Of a stretch of 64,000 nt of DNA, positions 30,574-40,508 are shown piece by piece. The position numbers and the translations under genes are program-made. This DNA is from Curtobacterium flaccumfaciens (lineage in GTDB: Bacteria; Actinomycetota; Actinomycetes; Actinomycetales; Microbacteriaceae): the NCBI GenBank assembly GCA_029689965.1, contig CP121450.1:3162001-3226000 (forward strand). The letters are read 5' to 3'. A model generated the notes under the pieces. The model had not been told where the DNA came from. It saw only the letters and a list, made by a program, of their open reading frames with translations, and made no database searches. The stretch's first letter is position 1, and each line of letters begins with the position of its first letter.

Positions 30574-30724
30574 ACTGCGCCGGCAGCGGGACGACGCGCT
30601 GACCCGAGCGGCGCGATCGAAGCAGGAAGCCGACGAACTACGCGAGCAGCTCATGTACGTGACCGGGTCGTTCACGTTCGACGAATACCGGCAGGTCGGG
30701 AAGGCCGCTGATGGGACGAGCTAG
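30557..30724 (+). CDS. 55-residue coiled-coil phage protein
   Basis: GTG start; ELRRQRDDALTRAARSKQEA and DELREQLMYVTGS form one long helix. It overlaps both neighbours (17 and 14 bases), supporting translation as part of the replication operon. Confidence 0.5.
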   Translation: MTTRAELRRQRDDALTRAARSKQEADELREQLMYVTGSFTFDEYRQVGKAADGTS

Positions 30725-32259
30725 CTTCGACCGCGTCATCGACGCCTTCCACGCCAAGGGGCTCAAGGTTTCGATGCGAGGACAGGACGCCGCGGACGCG
30801 CAGGGGCCCGGACACTCGGGCAGGGACCGGTCGGTGTCCATCAGGTCCGTCGAGGGACGCACCCTACTCTGGGCGCACGCCGACAACCGGGACGACGTGC
30901 TCGCCGAGATCGGACTGACCATGCAGGACCTCTTCGACGAGGAGAAGGGCGTCGACTACCGCTACCAGGGCGGCCGCATCGTCCACCGGTCCCCGGCGAA
31001 GCGGTTCTTCCAGTCCGGGAACAAGGAAGACCGGTCGCTGTACCGGGCTGAGCGCATCACCGCGGACGTCACCAACGTGTGGATGGCCGAGGGTGAACAG
31101 GACGTGCACGCGCTCGAATCGCTCGGCGTCGTCGCGGTCTGCACCGCGATGGGGGCGGGCAAGGCGGCACGGTTCGACCTCTCGCCGCTCCACGGGCGGA
31201 AGGTGTTCATCGTCCGGGACATGGACGAGCCGGGCCTGAACCACGCACGCCAAGTGCGTCACCTCCTCGCAGGGAAGGCGCACGTCACCATCCTCGAACC
31301 CATCGAGGGGAAGGACGCCGCCGACCACATCACCGCGGGCCACGCGCTCGAGGAGTTCCGGGTCGCACCGCTAGATCCTGTCGAACCGGAGAAGGACGAA
31401 GCGCCTACCCCACCCGCCGCCAACGCCGCGATGGAAGCCGCCGTCGCGGACGAGCTGTGGCGGCTCGAGGTGAAGGACGAGGTGCACCGTCGCCGGTCGA
31501 ACGTCGGAGCGGCGATCCTGAACCCGAAGTACCTCGACGAGATCCTCACGATCGTCGACAGTCAGGACTGGCTCATCCGGACCTGCTCGAACGGCGAGAC
31601 CGGCTGATCCTGACCGGCGGTGAAGGAGCCGGGAAGTCGTACTTCAGCCGCCAGATCGCGATCGCCGCAGCCGCTGGCTTGCACCCGTTCTACAACCAGC
31701 AGATCGAACCCATCCGCGTCCTCGCCATCGACGCGGAGAACAGCGAAGTGCAGTGGGCCCGCAACGCCCGCTACGTCACGAACATGGCCCGCTCCTACGG
31801 CGTCACCGACCCGGCAAGCAAGTGCTCGTCTCCGCCGGCACCCGACTCGACCTGACCCGTCAAGCCGATCTCGACCAGGTGCACCGGCTCATGGACCAGC
31901 ACAAGCCCGACCTCGTGTACATCGGCCCGCTCTACAAGCTCGTCCCGCAGGCCATCAACTCCGACGACGACGCGGCACCGCTCATCGTCGCGCTCGACGG
32001 CCTCCGCGAACGAGGCGTCGCGCTCGTCATGGAAGCCCACGCAGGCCACGGCAAAGCAGTCGGCGGTGAACGTGACCTCCGTCCACGCGGTTCCTCCGCG
32101 CTACTCGGCTGGCCCGAATTCGGACTCGGCCTCCGCCCCATCGAGGAAGACGACCAAATGGTCACCGTCGTCAAGTGGCGCGGCGACCGCGACGAACGGC
32201 ACTGGCCGAAACACCTCCGACGCGGCTCGCAGGGCGAGATGCCCTGGATGCCCGCGTGA
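30711..32259 (+). CDS. TOPRIM primase-helicase fusion (two frame breaks)
   Basis: About 516 residues. The N-terminal half carries a TOPRIM fold (VWMAEGEQDVHALESLGVVA, KVFIVRDMDEPGLNHA); the C-terminal half is a RecA/AAA_25 ATPase with Walker A ILTGGEGAGKSYFSRQIA and Walker B-like DLVYIGPLYKL. It likely primes and unwinds phage DNA. Breaks near 31580 (CC for CCC) and 31813 (GG for GGG) are in short runs; restored, the halves form one chain. Confidence 0.75.
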
Positions 32260-32271
32260 CCTACCGCCATC

Positions 32272-32315
32272 GAGGCGAACGCTGGCCCCGCTCACACAGA
32301 GTCGGCGTTCGCCTC
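32272..32315. terminator. Inverted repeat between convergent genes
   Basis: GAGGCGAACGC (32272-32282) pairs with GCGTTCGCCTC (32305-32315). It lies between the primase-helicase and a minus-strand gene, where a bidirectional terminator is expected. Confidence 0.6.
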
Positions 32316-32327
32316 TTCAATCAAGCG

Positions 32328-32908
32328 CTACGGCTCAGCCGGCTCCTCAGGATCTTCGCTTGCGCGGTCTGCTTCTTTCGCGCGACGCTCCTGTTCAAGT
32401 CTGTCCCACACATCCGGGCTCTCGACCCAGAGTCGAAGATCTCGCTTAACGGCGTCCCGAACGACGTCGGCGATTTGTTGCTCCAATTGATCGGTCACTT
32501 CGCTCTGCTTCTCCACGCGCCGGGAGATGACAGTCAGCAGGTCCTTGCTTCGCTGGCCTAGAGCTGCGGCTTTGACATCAAGCTCCGTGCGGAAGCTACG
32601 GGCTGCACGTCCGCGAGCGAGCAGCAGGTTTCGCGGACCGCTAGTTCGTTCGTAGTACTCACGGTCGATCCACGCGGTCGCGAGCAGCGCAAAGTTACCC
32701 GAGCCTCTTGATCCGCCGCAGCCTTCTCGCTCGCCTTCGACTGCTGCTCGTGAGCGGCTACGGCTTCCGCGAAGCGGCTACTGCGAAGCGCGACCGCCAG
32801 TGCGCCCGCTCCCACCGCGATGCTGCCAAGCGCACCGAAGGCGGGCGTGCCGATATCAGCCCACCACTCGTACGAGAACCACGGGTGCCATTCGGTTGTC
32901 AGCAGCAT
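32328..32908 (-). CDS. Membrane-anchored coiled-coil prophage protein (one frame break)
   Basis: About 193 residues. One N-terminal transmembrane helix (FGALGSIAVGAGALAVALRS), then a long helical region (AHEQQSKASEKAAADQEARG, LDVKAAALGQRSKDLLTVIS, VTDQLEQQIADVV) and an acidic tail. One base in the C run near 32697-32699 is missing. It is transcribed against the early operon, as for lysogen-expressed accessory genes. The architecture resembles the protein at 34971 without obvious sequence identity. Confidence 0.55.
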
Positions 32909-33119
32909 CACTGGCTGACCGTATCGCGGCACCAAGTGTCCCGGAAGGAACCAATGACCGATCAAGTCAACCGCTGATGCTCGAACCCTTCGTCAGCCCG
33001 GCGAGCTTCTGTACTCACCAGTGTGAGAGCTTCCCGAGCTGTGTCCAAGCAACGACCCATCACCACTACGGCGAGCGTTCCAGCACGACTCGCTGCAGGA
33101 CCGATCAGGGAAAGGCCCC

Positions 33120-33941
33120 ATGACCGACATCACAGCCCGCTACAACATGGCCTTCGACGCCCTCGACCTCGCACCCGACCTCATCGAACACATTGCATCC
33201 CTCATCACCATGCAAGGCAGTAGCGACTCCGAAGTCCGAGCAAGCCGCGTCCACGCCCAGGCACCGCTCAACGTCGACGCCCTCGACACCGTCGACCGAC
33301 TCAGCGGACGGATCATCTGGTGGGCACACCATTGGGCATTCGTCCTGCAGGTCCCAGCACCCGCCGATGAAGCACGAGTCACCTCACCCGCAGACGACCC
33401 CGCCGCAGCACGCGCCGCCGTGCTGCCATCCGCGCAATGGCTGCTGCAACACCTCGACGAGATCTTCCGACGCATCCCGGACGACGTGCACTACTTCGTC
33501 GATGAGCTCACCGAAGTGCACCAAGCCGCCAACCGGTACCCGATGCTGCACCAGCCGCGCTACACCGAACTGCGGTGCCGAACCCTCGGCTGCAACGGCA
33601 CGGTCGCCCTCTGGCCCTTCGTCGAAGTCAAGAAGTGGAAGCAGGAAGGCCAGCACGTGTTCCTCCCACCGGAGGGTGCGCGCATCCTCTGCAACGAATG
33701 CGGCGACCGATGGACCGAAGCCGAGTACACCGACGAAGTGCACCGACGCGTCGAAGCGATCAAGGAAGAGCAGAAGTCGCAACGCGTCGCGCACCGACTG
33801 ATGAAGAAGTACGGTCCGCCATCGCAGTACCCGCTGTTCTTCGGAGCAGTCGCCGGCAAGGTCCGACACGGACACACGCAGAAGATGATCGGCGACCCGG
33901 CAAGTGACTTGACAAAGTCGTCCGAAAATCAAGTAGGCTAG
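33120..33941 (+). CDS. Phage protein with C-terminal zinc ribbon
   Basis: 273 residues, intact. A helical N-terminal half (RLSGRIIWWAHHWAFVLQ) and a zinc ribbon made of CRTLGCNG and CNECGDRWTE. This architecture is frequent in actinophage genomes near replication genes; no enzymatic activity is known to me. Followed by a hairpin. Confidence 0.6.
   Translation: MTDITARYNMAFDALDLAPDLIEHIASLITMQGSSDSEVRASRVHAQAPLNVDALDTVDRLSGRIIWWAHHWAFVLQVPAPADEARVTSPADDPAAARAAVLPSAQWLLQHLDEIFRRIPDDVHYFVDELTEVHQAANRYPMLHQPRYTELRCRTLGCNGTVALWPFVEVKKWKQEGQHVFLPPEGARILCNECGDRWTEAEYTDEVHRRVEAIKEEQKSQRVAHRLMKKYGPPSQYPLFFGAVAGKVRHGHTQKMIGDPASDLTKSSENQVG
33909..33939 (+). promoter_or_regulatory. Putative promoter upstream of the prophage tRNA
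   Basis: TTGACA (33909-33914), 19-bp spacer, TAGGCT (33934-33939), overlapping the end of the preceding gene. It could drive the tRNA at 34026, although a hairpin lies between. Confidence 0.4.
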
Positions 33942-33954
33942 CGCCAGCAGCACA

Positions 33955-33990
33955 GGTCCACCCGGGTAGGACACCCCGGTGGGCCTTTCT
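33955..33990 (+). terminator. Hairpin with T-rich tail
   Basis: GGTCCACCCGGG pairs imperfectly with CCCCGGTGGGCC, followed by TTTCTT. Probable terminator of the gene ending at 33941. Confidence 0.6.
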
Positions 33991-34025
33991 TGTTCCCGCC
34001 CTGCAATCGCATCGGTGGGAACTTC

Positions 34026-34096
34026 GCGCCCCTAGCTCAGCGGAAGAGCAGCGAGCTTTACCTCGAAGGTCGGCAGTTCGAATCTGCCGGGGCGCT
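34026..34096 (+). tRNA. Prophage tRNA, probably tRNA-Lys(TTT); anticodon loop one base short
   Basis: Acceptor GCGCCCC/GGGGCGC, D-arm GCTC/GAGC, T-arm GGCAG-TTCGAAT-CTGCC are all perfect. The anticodon stem CGAG/CTCG encloses only six bases, CTTTAC. One T missing from the T run would give CTTTTAC with anticodon TTT (Lys) and A37. CCA is not encoded. About 210 bp downstream without a gene, holding a GAGTGGGG/CCCCACTC inverted repeat (34250-34291). Confidence 0.7.
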
Positions 34097-34307
34097 CGTG
34101 ATAGACCCACGCAGCCGGGTTGCTGCTGGAAGACCCGCCGACAAGAGCCCCGGGCTCTGCTCCGGCTAGGTGGGTGACAACTGAATACACGGTGGTTGGT
34201 CCACCCACGGCGAATCGCTGTCCGCGACAACAACCTGCGATCCGCCGCCGAGTGGGGTACGCACTCCGATTTGAACGCCAATGCCCCACTCGTCGTGCTC
34301 TGACCGA

Positions 34308-34646
34308 TCAGGAGGTGGTCCCATGCGAATCCCCAGAGCTCTCCACTTCCGACGCTTCCATCAGCCCGTACTCGACAGCGAGCATTCGGAAGTTTTCGTT
34401 GAGCCACTGCCCGACGGACTCGTCGCGGAATTCTTCCTCGTCGTGGGCAGCATGGATGACGTACGTCGTGGCCGGCGAGATCATGATCGCGGTCGTGAAG
34501 GATGCGCCAGCGTCGTCCTTCGCAACGAGGCGTAGTTCGCGCGCATCGCCCGACTTCACTATCAGGCGGATGAGTGCGCCATACATGAACGCCTCAGCCC
34601 CTCGCATGTTCAACCGGACGTCGTTCACTACGATGCTGCTCTGCAT
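34308..34646 (-). CDS. Hypothetical accessory protein
   Basis: 112 residues starting MQSSIVVNDVRLNMRGAEAF. Alternating strands and a helix (DESVGQWLNENFRMLAVEYG) suggest a compact alpha/beta protein. The minus-strand TACGCT at 34653-34658 lies six bases before the ATG, so it is leaderless with its own promoter, opposite to the surrounding phage genes. Confidence 0.55.
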   Translation of the reverse strand: MQSSIVVNDVRLNMRGAEAFMYGALIRLIVKSGDARELRLVAKDDAGASFTTAIMISPATTYVIHAAHDEEEFRDESVGQWLNENFRMLAVEYGLMEASEVESSGDSHGTTS

Positions 34647-34811
34647 GAGCCGAGCGTAGTCACCCCAGCCACTTCCTCGTCACCCGCAGATCACTCATCG
34701 CCTACGCGCTGCGCCGAGTCACGAGGACCCCTTAGGCCGAGACCCCCGAGGCAACCCGCGTTGGCATGCGGAACCCGGACGAGGACGGCCGCCCACGTCA
34801 AGGAGGCGACG

Positions 34812-34970
34812 ATGACGCTCACCCAGATCCGCGCACTCCTCAAGGCACACGGTTACAAGACCACCGCCGAGATCGACCGCTTCGACGTGAAGCGCACAGC
34901 AGGTCAGGTCGCCGGCGTCGACGTCATGTTCACCGACGGCGCCGTGGCATACCTGCCCGTCACCTCGTAG
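34812..34970 (+). CDS. 52-residue phage protein
   Basis: MTLTQIRALLKAHGYKTTAE begins the protein; AGGAGG lies five bases before the ATG. Small alpha/beta shape, unknown function. Convergent and abutting with 34971. Confidence 0.55.
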   Translation: MTLTQIRALLKAHGYKTTAEIDRFDVKRTAGQVAGVDVMFTDGAVAYLPVTS

Positions 34971-35425
34971 TCACACTCGACGCTCACTCACTTGCTGCTC
35001 CTGCTCGCCCTCGAAGTGCCAGCGGATACGCAGATACTCGAGACCACCGCTGGGCCACGGCACAACGACGTAGACGGTGAAGCGTTCCCGTACTCGATCC
35101 GAGCCGGCATCGTGAGCAGGGGCTGCAGCAAGCCTCGTCGCTCCGGTTCGTCAGCAACGCCTTCAATCGCGTCAACGATCACGTGTCGGCCGGACTGGTT
35201 CGTGTAAGTCAGCTCCCCGTTCAACCGATGAGCCTCACCCCACACCGGGGGCAGCGCCGTCCGTTGAACTTCGAGAGCGTCCGCTGCTATCCGGTTGGCC
35301 TCTGCAGCCGACTTGTTCGCCGCCTTCGCGATCCCATTCGCTCGGACTGCCACGAGTACGGCAACGATCGCGATGACAGCTGCGCCGACCCCCACCCAAA
35401 GTGTCACTGCGTCCCCTGGCTCCAT
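34971..35425 (-). CDS. Membrane-anchored helical prophage protein (one frame break)
   Basis: About 151 residues. N-terminal transmembrane helix (LWVGVGAAVIAIVAVLVAVR), a helical neck (ANGIAKAANKSAAEANRIAA), then a beta-rich domain, ELTYTNQSGRHVIVDAI and VYVVVPWPSGGLEYLRIRWH. Restoring one G near 35088 removes an unlikely C-terminus and yields a stop at 34971. Opposite strand to the late genes; possible lysogen-expressed exclusion or sensor protein. Confidence 0.55.
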
Positions 35426-35455
35426 CAGCTGAGGCTACAGACGAGGAGATGTTCC

Positions 35456-35611
35456 ATGAGGACATGGCTTCCCCTCGGCGCCCCTGCGCCTGACCCGGCG
35501 CTGTCCGCACACCGCACACGCTCGAACCGACGGCCCGAACCGCAGCCACACGCTGCACTCATCGCCGCGGTCAACGCAGTGTTCATCGATCCCATCGAGG
35601 ACAAGCAGTGA
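35456..35611 (+). CDS. 51-residue phage protein upstream of HNH
   Basis: Begins MRTWLPLGAPAPDPALSAHR, ends FIDPIEDKQ; GAGGAG precedes the ATG. Overlaps the HNH gene by four bases. Unknown function. Confidence 0.5.
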   Translation: MRTWLPLGAPAPDPALSAHRTRSNRRPEPQPHAALIAAVNAVFIDPIEDKQ

Positions 35612-35883
35612 GCAAGCAGGCAAGGAACACCAGGCAACGGGACCGCGACCGTACTGCACTCCGCAAGCGGGGCGCAGCCTGCGGGATCTGCGGGGAACCC
35701 ATCGACTACGACCTCGACTGGCGTGACCCACGATCCTTCACCGCCGACCACATCACTCCGCTCGCACGCGGAGGGGCCGACACCCTGGCGAACAAGCAAG
35801 CCGCGCACCGCGAATGCAACAGCAAGAAGCGGGCACGACTCGTCGCTCCCATCGTCCGCCGAAGCGGCTCACTCACACGGTGA
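35608..35883 (+). CDS. HNH endonuclease
   Basis: 91 residues. CGICGEPI, then the HNH core ADHITPLARGGADTLANKQA with AHRECNSKK at its end. HNH proteins beside the terminase assist DNA cleavage during packaging in many cos-type siphoviruses. GTG start. Confidence 0.88.
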   Translation: MSKQARNTRQRDRDRTALRKRGAACGICGEPIDYDLDWRDPRSFTADHITPLARGGADTLANKQAAHRECNSKKRARLVAPIVRRSGSLTR

Positions 35884-36096
35884 CACGAGAGCACGAGAAC
35901 GACTGAGTCGAAGGACACGATCAACACCCCGATCGACGACCCCGCCCCCAGGGGGAGGACCCCCACGCCGCCGCACGAAGTACCTCCGGAGATAGGCGCT
36001 CTCTCCCTCCACGGTTTTTCCACACTGCCCGTTCCGGCTCCCTGACTGACTTGTACCAACCCTCGGGGCTCCATCGACGCCGAGGAGGTGGTTCTG
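35884..36096. other. Intergenic region before terminase, candidate cos region
   Basis: 213 bp without a gene, between HNH and the small terminase. It contains GGAGATAGGCGCTCTCTCC (an imperfect palindrome) and a short AT tract GGTTTTTCC in very GC-rich DNA. A cos site is expected near here by analogy to HNH-containing phages, but no overhang can be pinpointed. Confidence 0.3.
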
Positions 36097-36399
36097 ATGG
36101 CTCCTCGTAAGCTGCGCGCGGTCACCGCGGACGACGTTCCGGAGCAGCCGAAGAAGCCGAAGACAGTGTCGGAGGCGGCGAAGACCGGGACGGTCCGTGA
36201 GCTGCTCGAGGCGACGCGGGATCGGATCGCGGTCGCGGTGGAGAACCCGAACACCCCTGCGCGTGATCTCGCGGCGTTGACGAAGCGTCTGCTTGAGACG
36301 GTGCGGGAGATCGAGGCGTTGGACGCCCGGGAGGAAGCGGACGATGCCAGCAGCGCCGACGCAGTCGAGGACGGAGTCTTCGACGCCGACGCAGTCTGA
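36097..36399 (+). CDS. Phage terminase small subunit
   Basis: 100 residues beginning MAPRKLRAVTADDVPEQPKK, with AGGAGG upstream. The helical segment RELLEATRDRIAVAVENPNT then ARDLAALTKRLLETVREIEA matches small terminases of actinophages. It recognises phage DNA for packaging. The start of terL lies inside it. Confidence 0.75.
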   Translation: MAPRKLRAVTADDVPEQPKKPKTVSEAAKTGTVRELLEATRDRIAVAVENPNTPARDLAALTKRLLETVREIEALDAREEADDASSADAVEDGVFDADAV

Positions 36400-37862
36400 C
36401 CTGCGGCTGTCGCATTACGCGAAGAGCTTCGTGTTCCCGGCCGGGATCGAGAAGACGGTGTGGCCGAGGGTCCAGGCGAAGGGCGCAGAGCTTGGGCTGG
36501 GCTTCGACTGGTGGCAGCGTCAGCTCGGCACGGTGTGCCTCGGGTACGGCACCGACGGGAAGTACGTCGCGACGGTCGGCGGGATCGGCATGTCGATCCC
36601 CGCCAGGTCGGGAAGACGTACTTCGTGCTCGCGATGCTCGTTGTGCTGTGCATCCTCTACCCGGGCCTGCAGGTTGTATGGACGGCGCATCACCTGAGCA
36701 CGTCGACGAAGACGTTCACGTCGCTGCGCGGCATCTGCCAACGGAAGCTGGTCCGGCCGCACCTCGCGCCCGGCCGGAAGGGGCTGCGGTCCGCGAACGG
36801 CGAGCAGCAGGCCGTGTTCCGCAACGGGTCGAAGATCATGTTCGGCTCGCGGAAGATGGGCTTCGGTCGCGGCTTCGACGAGATCGACATCGAGGTGTTC
36901 GACGAGGGGCAGATCCTCGACACGAAGTCGCTCGAGGACATGGTCGCCGCGACGAACCAGGCTCGGCACGAGCACGGCGCGCTCCTGTTCTTCATGGGGA
37001 CCCCGCCGCGCGCTTCGGACCCGTCCGAGGCGTTCCGTCAGCGTCGCGACGAGGCCCGCGACGGCGAAGCTGACGACGCCATCTGGCTCGAGATCGCGGC
37101 CGACCCGGACTCGGACCCGAACGACGAGTCGCAGTGGCCGGTCATGAACCCGTCGTACCCGGTGCGCACACCGCGCGAGTCGCTGTTGCGGCTGCGGAAG
37201 AACCTGAAGGACGACGACTCGTGGAACCGCGAGGGCCGCGGCATCTGGGACCCGAAGAACGATGACGTCGTGATCGACGAGCCCACGTGGGACACGGTCA
37301 AGGACCCGTCGTCGATGGCGATTGACCGGCTGACGCTCGCGATCGACGTTCCGCCGGACCGTTCCGTCGCGGCCGTCGCGCTCAGCGGCCTTCGCCCGGA
37401 CGGGCTGTGGCACGTCGAGCTCGACGAGCAGCGCAAGGGCGTCGACTGGGTCATCCCGTGGATCGTGAAGACCACGGAGAAGAACCAGCTCCACGCCGTC
37501 GTCGTCGATGAGATGTCCGGCCTCACCGAGGAGCGTCGCGGCCGGAACTACCTGACCGGAACCGACGTCGAGGTGACGCTCGCAGCCGCGGAGGGACGTG
37601 ACATGGCCATCGCCTGCGCGAAGTTCTTCGACGCCGTGCACGACCAGTCGGTACGGCACACGAACCAGCCGCAGGTGAACGTTGCCCTGTCGGTTGCTCG
37701 GAAGCGGACGGTCGGCGGCGGCTGGGCGTGGAACCGCAAGGACAAGGCGTCCGACATCGCCCGATCGTCGCTGAGACTCTCGCCCTCTGGGGTGCCCAGA
37801 ACGACAACGTGAAGCGCCCGACGCGGCGTCGGACTTCGAGCAGAACGGCGGTGATCCTGTGA
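36344..37862 (+). CDS. Phage terminase large subunit (two frame breaks)
   Basis: About 506 residues. ATPase motor with Walker A-like PRQVGKTYFVLAM, Walker B IDIEVFDEGQIL and TNQARHEHGALLFFMGTPPR; nuclease domain acidic residues in LTLAIDVPPDRS and VVVDEMSGL. Breaks near 36603 (CCCC for CCCCC) and 37758 (CCC for CCCC); restored, it ends ETLALWGAQNDNVKRPTRRR and overlaps the portal by four bases. Confidence 0.88.
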
Positions 37863-39273
37863 CCTTCGAGAAGCTGCGGGTCTGGGGACTCTCCGAGGAC
37901 GAGAACGACACGCTCAACGCTCTCCTGCAGCAGCTCGACGAGAAGCTCCCTCGCAACCTGTACCGGTCGAACATCTACGACGGCCGGCGCGCGACGCGGC
38001 AGGTCGGCGGCGTCATCCCGCCGCAGTACCAGAACCTCGGCCTCGTGCTCGGCTGGTGCGCGAAGGGCGTCGACGGGCTCGCACGCCGCTGCAACATCGA
38101 GCGGTTCGCGTGGACGGGGGCGACCTCGACGCGCTCGGCATGAGCGAGCTGCAGGACAGCAACTTCCTCTTCGCCGAGCTCGCGCAGGCGCGCACCGACT
38201 CGCTGATCAACGGGGTGTCGTACCTCGTGACGACGCGCGGTGAGCCGGGCGAGCCGAAGGTGCTCGTGCAGGCGCGTGACGCGCTGAACGCGACCGGCGA
38301 GTGGAACGTGCGTTCCCGGAAGCTGGACAGCTTCGTGTCCGTGACGTCGCGCAGCAACTCCGGCTCGAACGAGGTCACCGGGTTCGTGCTGTACCTGCCG
38401 AACGTCACGATCAGCGCGGAGAAGGACAGCAGCGGCTGGTCTGTCGACCGCTCCGAGCACACATTCGGCGTGCCCGTCGACCCGATGGTCTACCGGCCCC
38501 GCGCCGGCCGCCGCATGGGCCGCTCGCGCATCAGCCGCCCCGCGATCTCCCACCAGGAGGCCGCGATCCGGTCGATGATGCGCCTCGAAGCGCACATGGA
38601 CATCTACGCGATCCCGAAGATGGTCCTCCTCGGCGGCAGCGACTCGATCTTCAAGAACGAGGACGGCACCTACAAGGCGTCGTGGCAGGTCGCGATGGGC
38701 CGCATCTTCGGCGTCCCCGACAACACCGACGACAAGGACGCGGACAACCAGCGCGCGGACGTGAAGCAGTTCGCCGCGGAGTCGCCGCAGCCGCATCTCG
38801 CGCAGCTCAACGCGCTCGCGAAGCTTGAGGCGCGCGAGTTCGACCTCCCGGACCAGGACTTCGCCCTCACGGACATGGCGAACCCGACGTCGGAGGGCTC
38901 GTACGTGCAGGGGCGTGACTCGCTGATCGCCGAGTCGGAGGGCGCGATGAGCGACTGGTCCGTGTCGGTGCGCCGCCGGATCGCGGCGGCGCTCGCGATG
39001 CAGAACGGCCTCACGGAGGTGCCGGCCTCCTACGCGAGCATCGTGCCGGAGTGGCGGAACCCGCTGTACCTGTCGAAGTCGGCTCAGGCTGACGCAGGCA
39101 GCAAGCAGCTCGCCGCCGTGCCGTGGCTCGCCGAGACCCGCACCGGCCTGAAGCTGATCGGGCTCACCGAGCAGCAGATCACCGACGCGCTCGCGGAGAA
39201 GCAGCGCATCCAGGGGCGCGCGGTCATCACAGCACTCGCGAACCGGACGCAGGGCAATGTCAACGCCGGATGA
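37859..39273 (+). CDS. Phage portal protein, SPP1 gp6-like (one frame break)
   Basis: About 471 residues. Portal dodecamer through which DNA is packaged. Recognised by IYDGRRATRQVGGVIPPQYQ, the central LINGVSYLVTTRGEPGEPKV, and DFALTDMANPTSEGSYVQGR. One G missing near 38117 joins ERFAWTGGDLDALGMSELQD. GTG start inside the terL stop. Confidence 0.88.
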
Positions 39274-39940
39274 GTCCCGGGCTGACCTGCAACTCGTCAC
39301 CGCCGCTGCGGTCGAGGACGCACAGCAGGTCTTCGCGTCGACTTCCGGCAGTCCGGAGTCGCGGCGGCTGCAGCTGCTCGACACGGTTCCGGGCCTGATC
39401 GGCTACTACTCCGACGGGTCCGCAGCACTCGCGGCGGACTTCTACGAGGAGTCGCGGGAGCTCGCCCGGGCCCGGACGTCGTTCCAGGTGTCCCTGACCG
39501 TCGCGGACCGGGTGGTGAAGATCCGGCGTGGTATCGCGTGGGCTGCGGAACCACTGTTCGGAGCGACAGACGACGGCGACGACGTTGACGGCCGCCTGGC
39601 ACAGGTGGTGCAGCTCGAGACGGCGCGTCCGTACCGGGACACGATCCTCAACAACCGGAAGCGGGACCCGGCCGCGATCGGCTGGGCGCGGGCTGCTGCT
39701 GGCGGATGCAAGTTCTGCCGCATGCTCGCCGACCGCGGTGCCGTGTACCGGGAACGGTCGGCGAACTTCGCCGCGCACCCGCACTGCCACTGCACCGCCT
39801 ACCCGGTGTTCAAGGGCGGTGAGCACGGCCCCGAGGCGAACGCGATGCAGTACCTCGCGTCCCGACGGTCTCGCACACCAGCGCAGCACGCTGCGCTCCG
39901 CGAGTACCTCAACGAGAACTACCCGGACATCCCCGGGTGA
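39257..39940 (+). CDS. Minor head protein (MuF/capsid-maturation-like)
   Basis: 227 residues, intact. The C-terminal GGCKFCRMLADRGAVYRERS with HPHCHCTAYPVF is the Cys/His cluster seen in VG15/MuF-like minor capsid proteins encoded after portals. Likely assists head morphogenesis or DNA ejection. Confidence 0.8.
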   Translation: MSTPDESRADLQLVTAAAVEDAQQVFASTSGSPESRRLQLLDTVPGLIGYYSDGSAALAADFYEESRELARARTSFQVSLTVADRVVKIRRGIAWAAEPLFGATDDGDDVDGRLAQVVQLETARPYRDTILNNRKRDPAAIGWARAAAGGCKFCRMLADRGAVYRERSANFAAHPHCHCTAYPVFKGGEHGPEANAMQYLASRRSRTPAQHAALREYLNENYPDIPG

Positions 39941-40019
39941 CATGACTTCCCCGACGGGGAGAACGCTACGGCCGCGTCCGAGGCCGGAAAGTCCGACGGG
40001 ACAGAAACGGAGCTCCGTC

Positions 40020-40490
40020 ATGCCGGAAACCACCGAGACCACGACTACCGAGACCGGTACCGAGGCCCAGGGCAAGCAGGAACAGTTCACGCAGGAGGAC
40101 GTCGACAAGCTCGTCAGCAAGGCCCGCGGCGAGGAGAAGCGAAAGGCTTCCGAGCGATACGCGGACTACGACGAGCTGAAGACCAAGGCCGCAGGCGCGC
40201 AGACCGTGGAGCAACAGCTCGCCGACCTGCAGAAGCAGCTCAGCGACTCGAACGCTCGTGCACTCCGCAGCGACATCGCAGCGGCCCACGGCATCACCGC
40301 CGAGGACCGTGACCTGTTCCTCACCGGCACGGACGAGGAAACCCTCACCGCCCAAGCGAAGCGCCTGGCCGACCGTGAGGCGGACCGGAAGAAGCAAGGC
40401 AACCGAGCCCCGAACGAGGGCAAGAATCCCCTGCTCAAGGCTGACGACGAGCGCGCCGCGGTGCGCTCGCTGTTCGGCGGCGGGCAGTAA
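40020..40490 (+). CDS. Scaffolding protein
   Basis: 156 residues, acidic and helical: TQEDVDKLVSKARGEEKRKA, AQTVEQQLADLQKQLSDSNA, with the short C-terminal capsid-binding tail RAAVRSLFGGGQ. Placed directly before the major capsid gene, as is usual. Confidence 0.85.
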   Translation: MPETTETTTTETGTEAQGKQEQFTQEDVDKLVSKARGEEKRKASERYADYDELKTKAAGAQTVEQQLADLQKQLSDSNARALRSDIAAAHGITAEDRDLFLTGTDEETLTAQAKRLADREADRKKQGNRAPNEGKNPLLKADDERAAVRSLFGGGQ

Positions 40491-40508
40491 CCGGAAGGAC
40501 CCAACGTC

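Noticed and set aside
34026..34096. Ochre-suppressor tRNA (anticodon TTA)
   Set aside because: It requires a missing C that leaves a pyrimidine at position 37; restoring a T gives a normal Lys loop.
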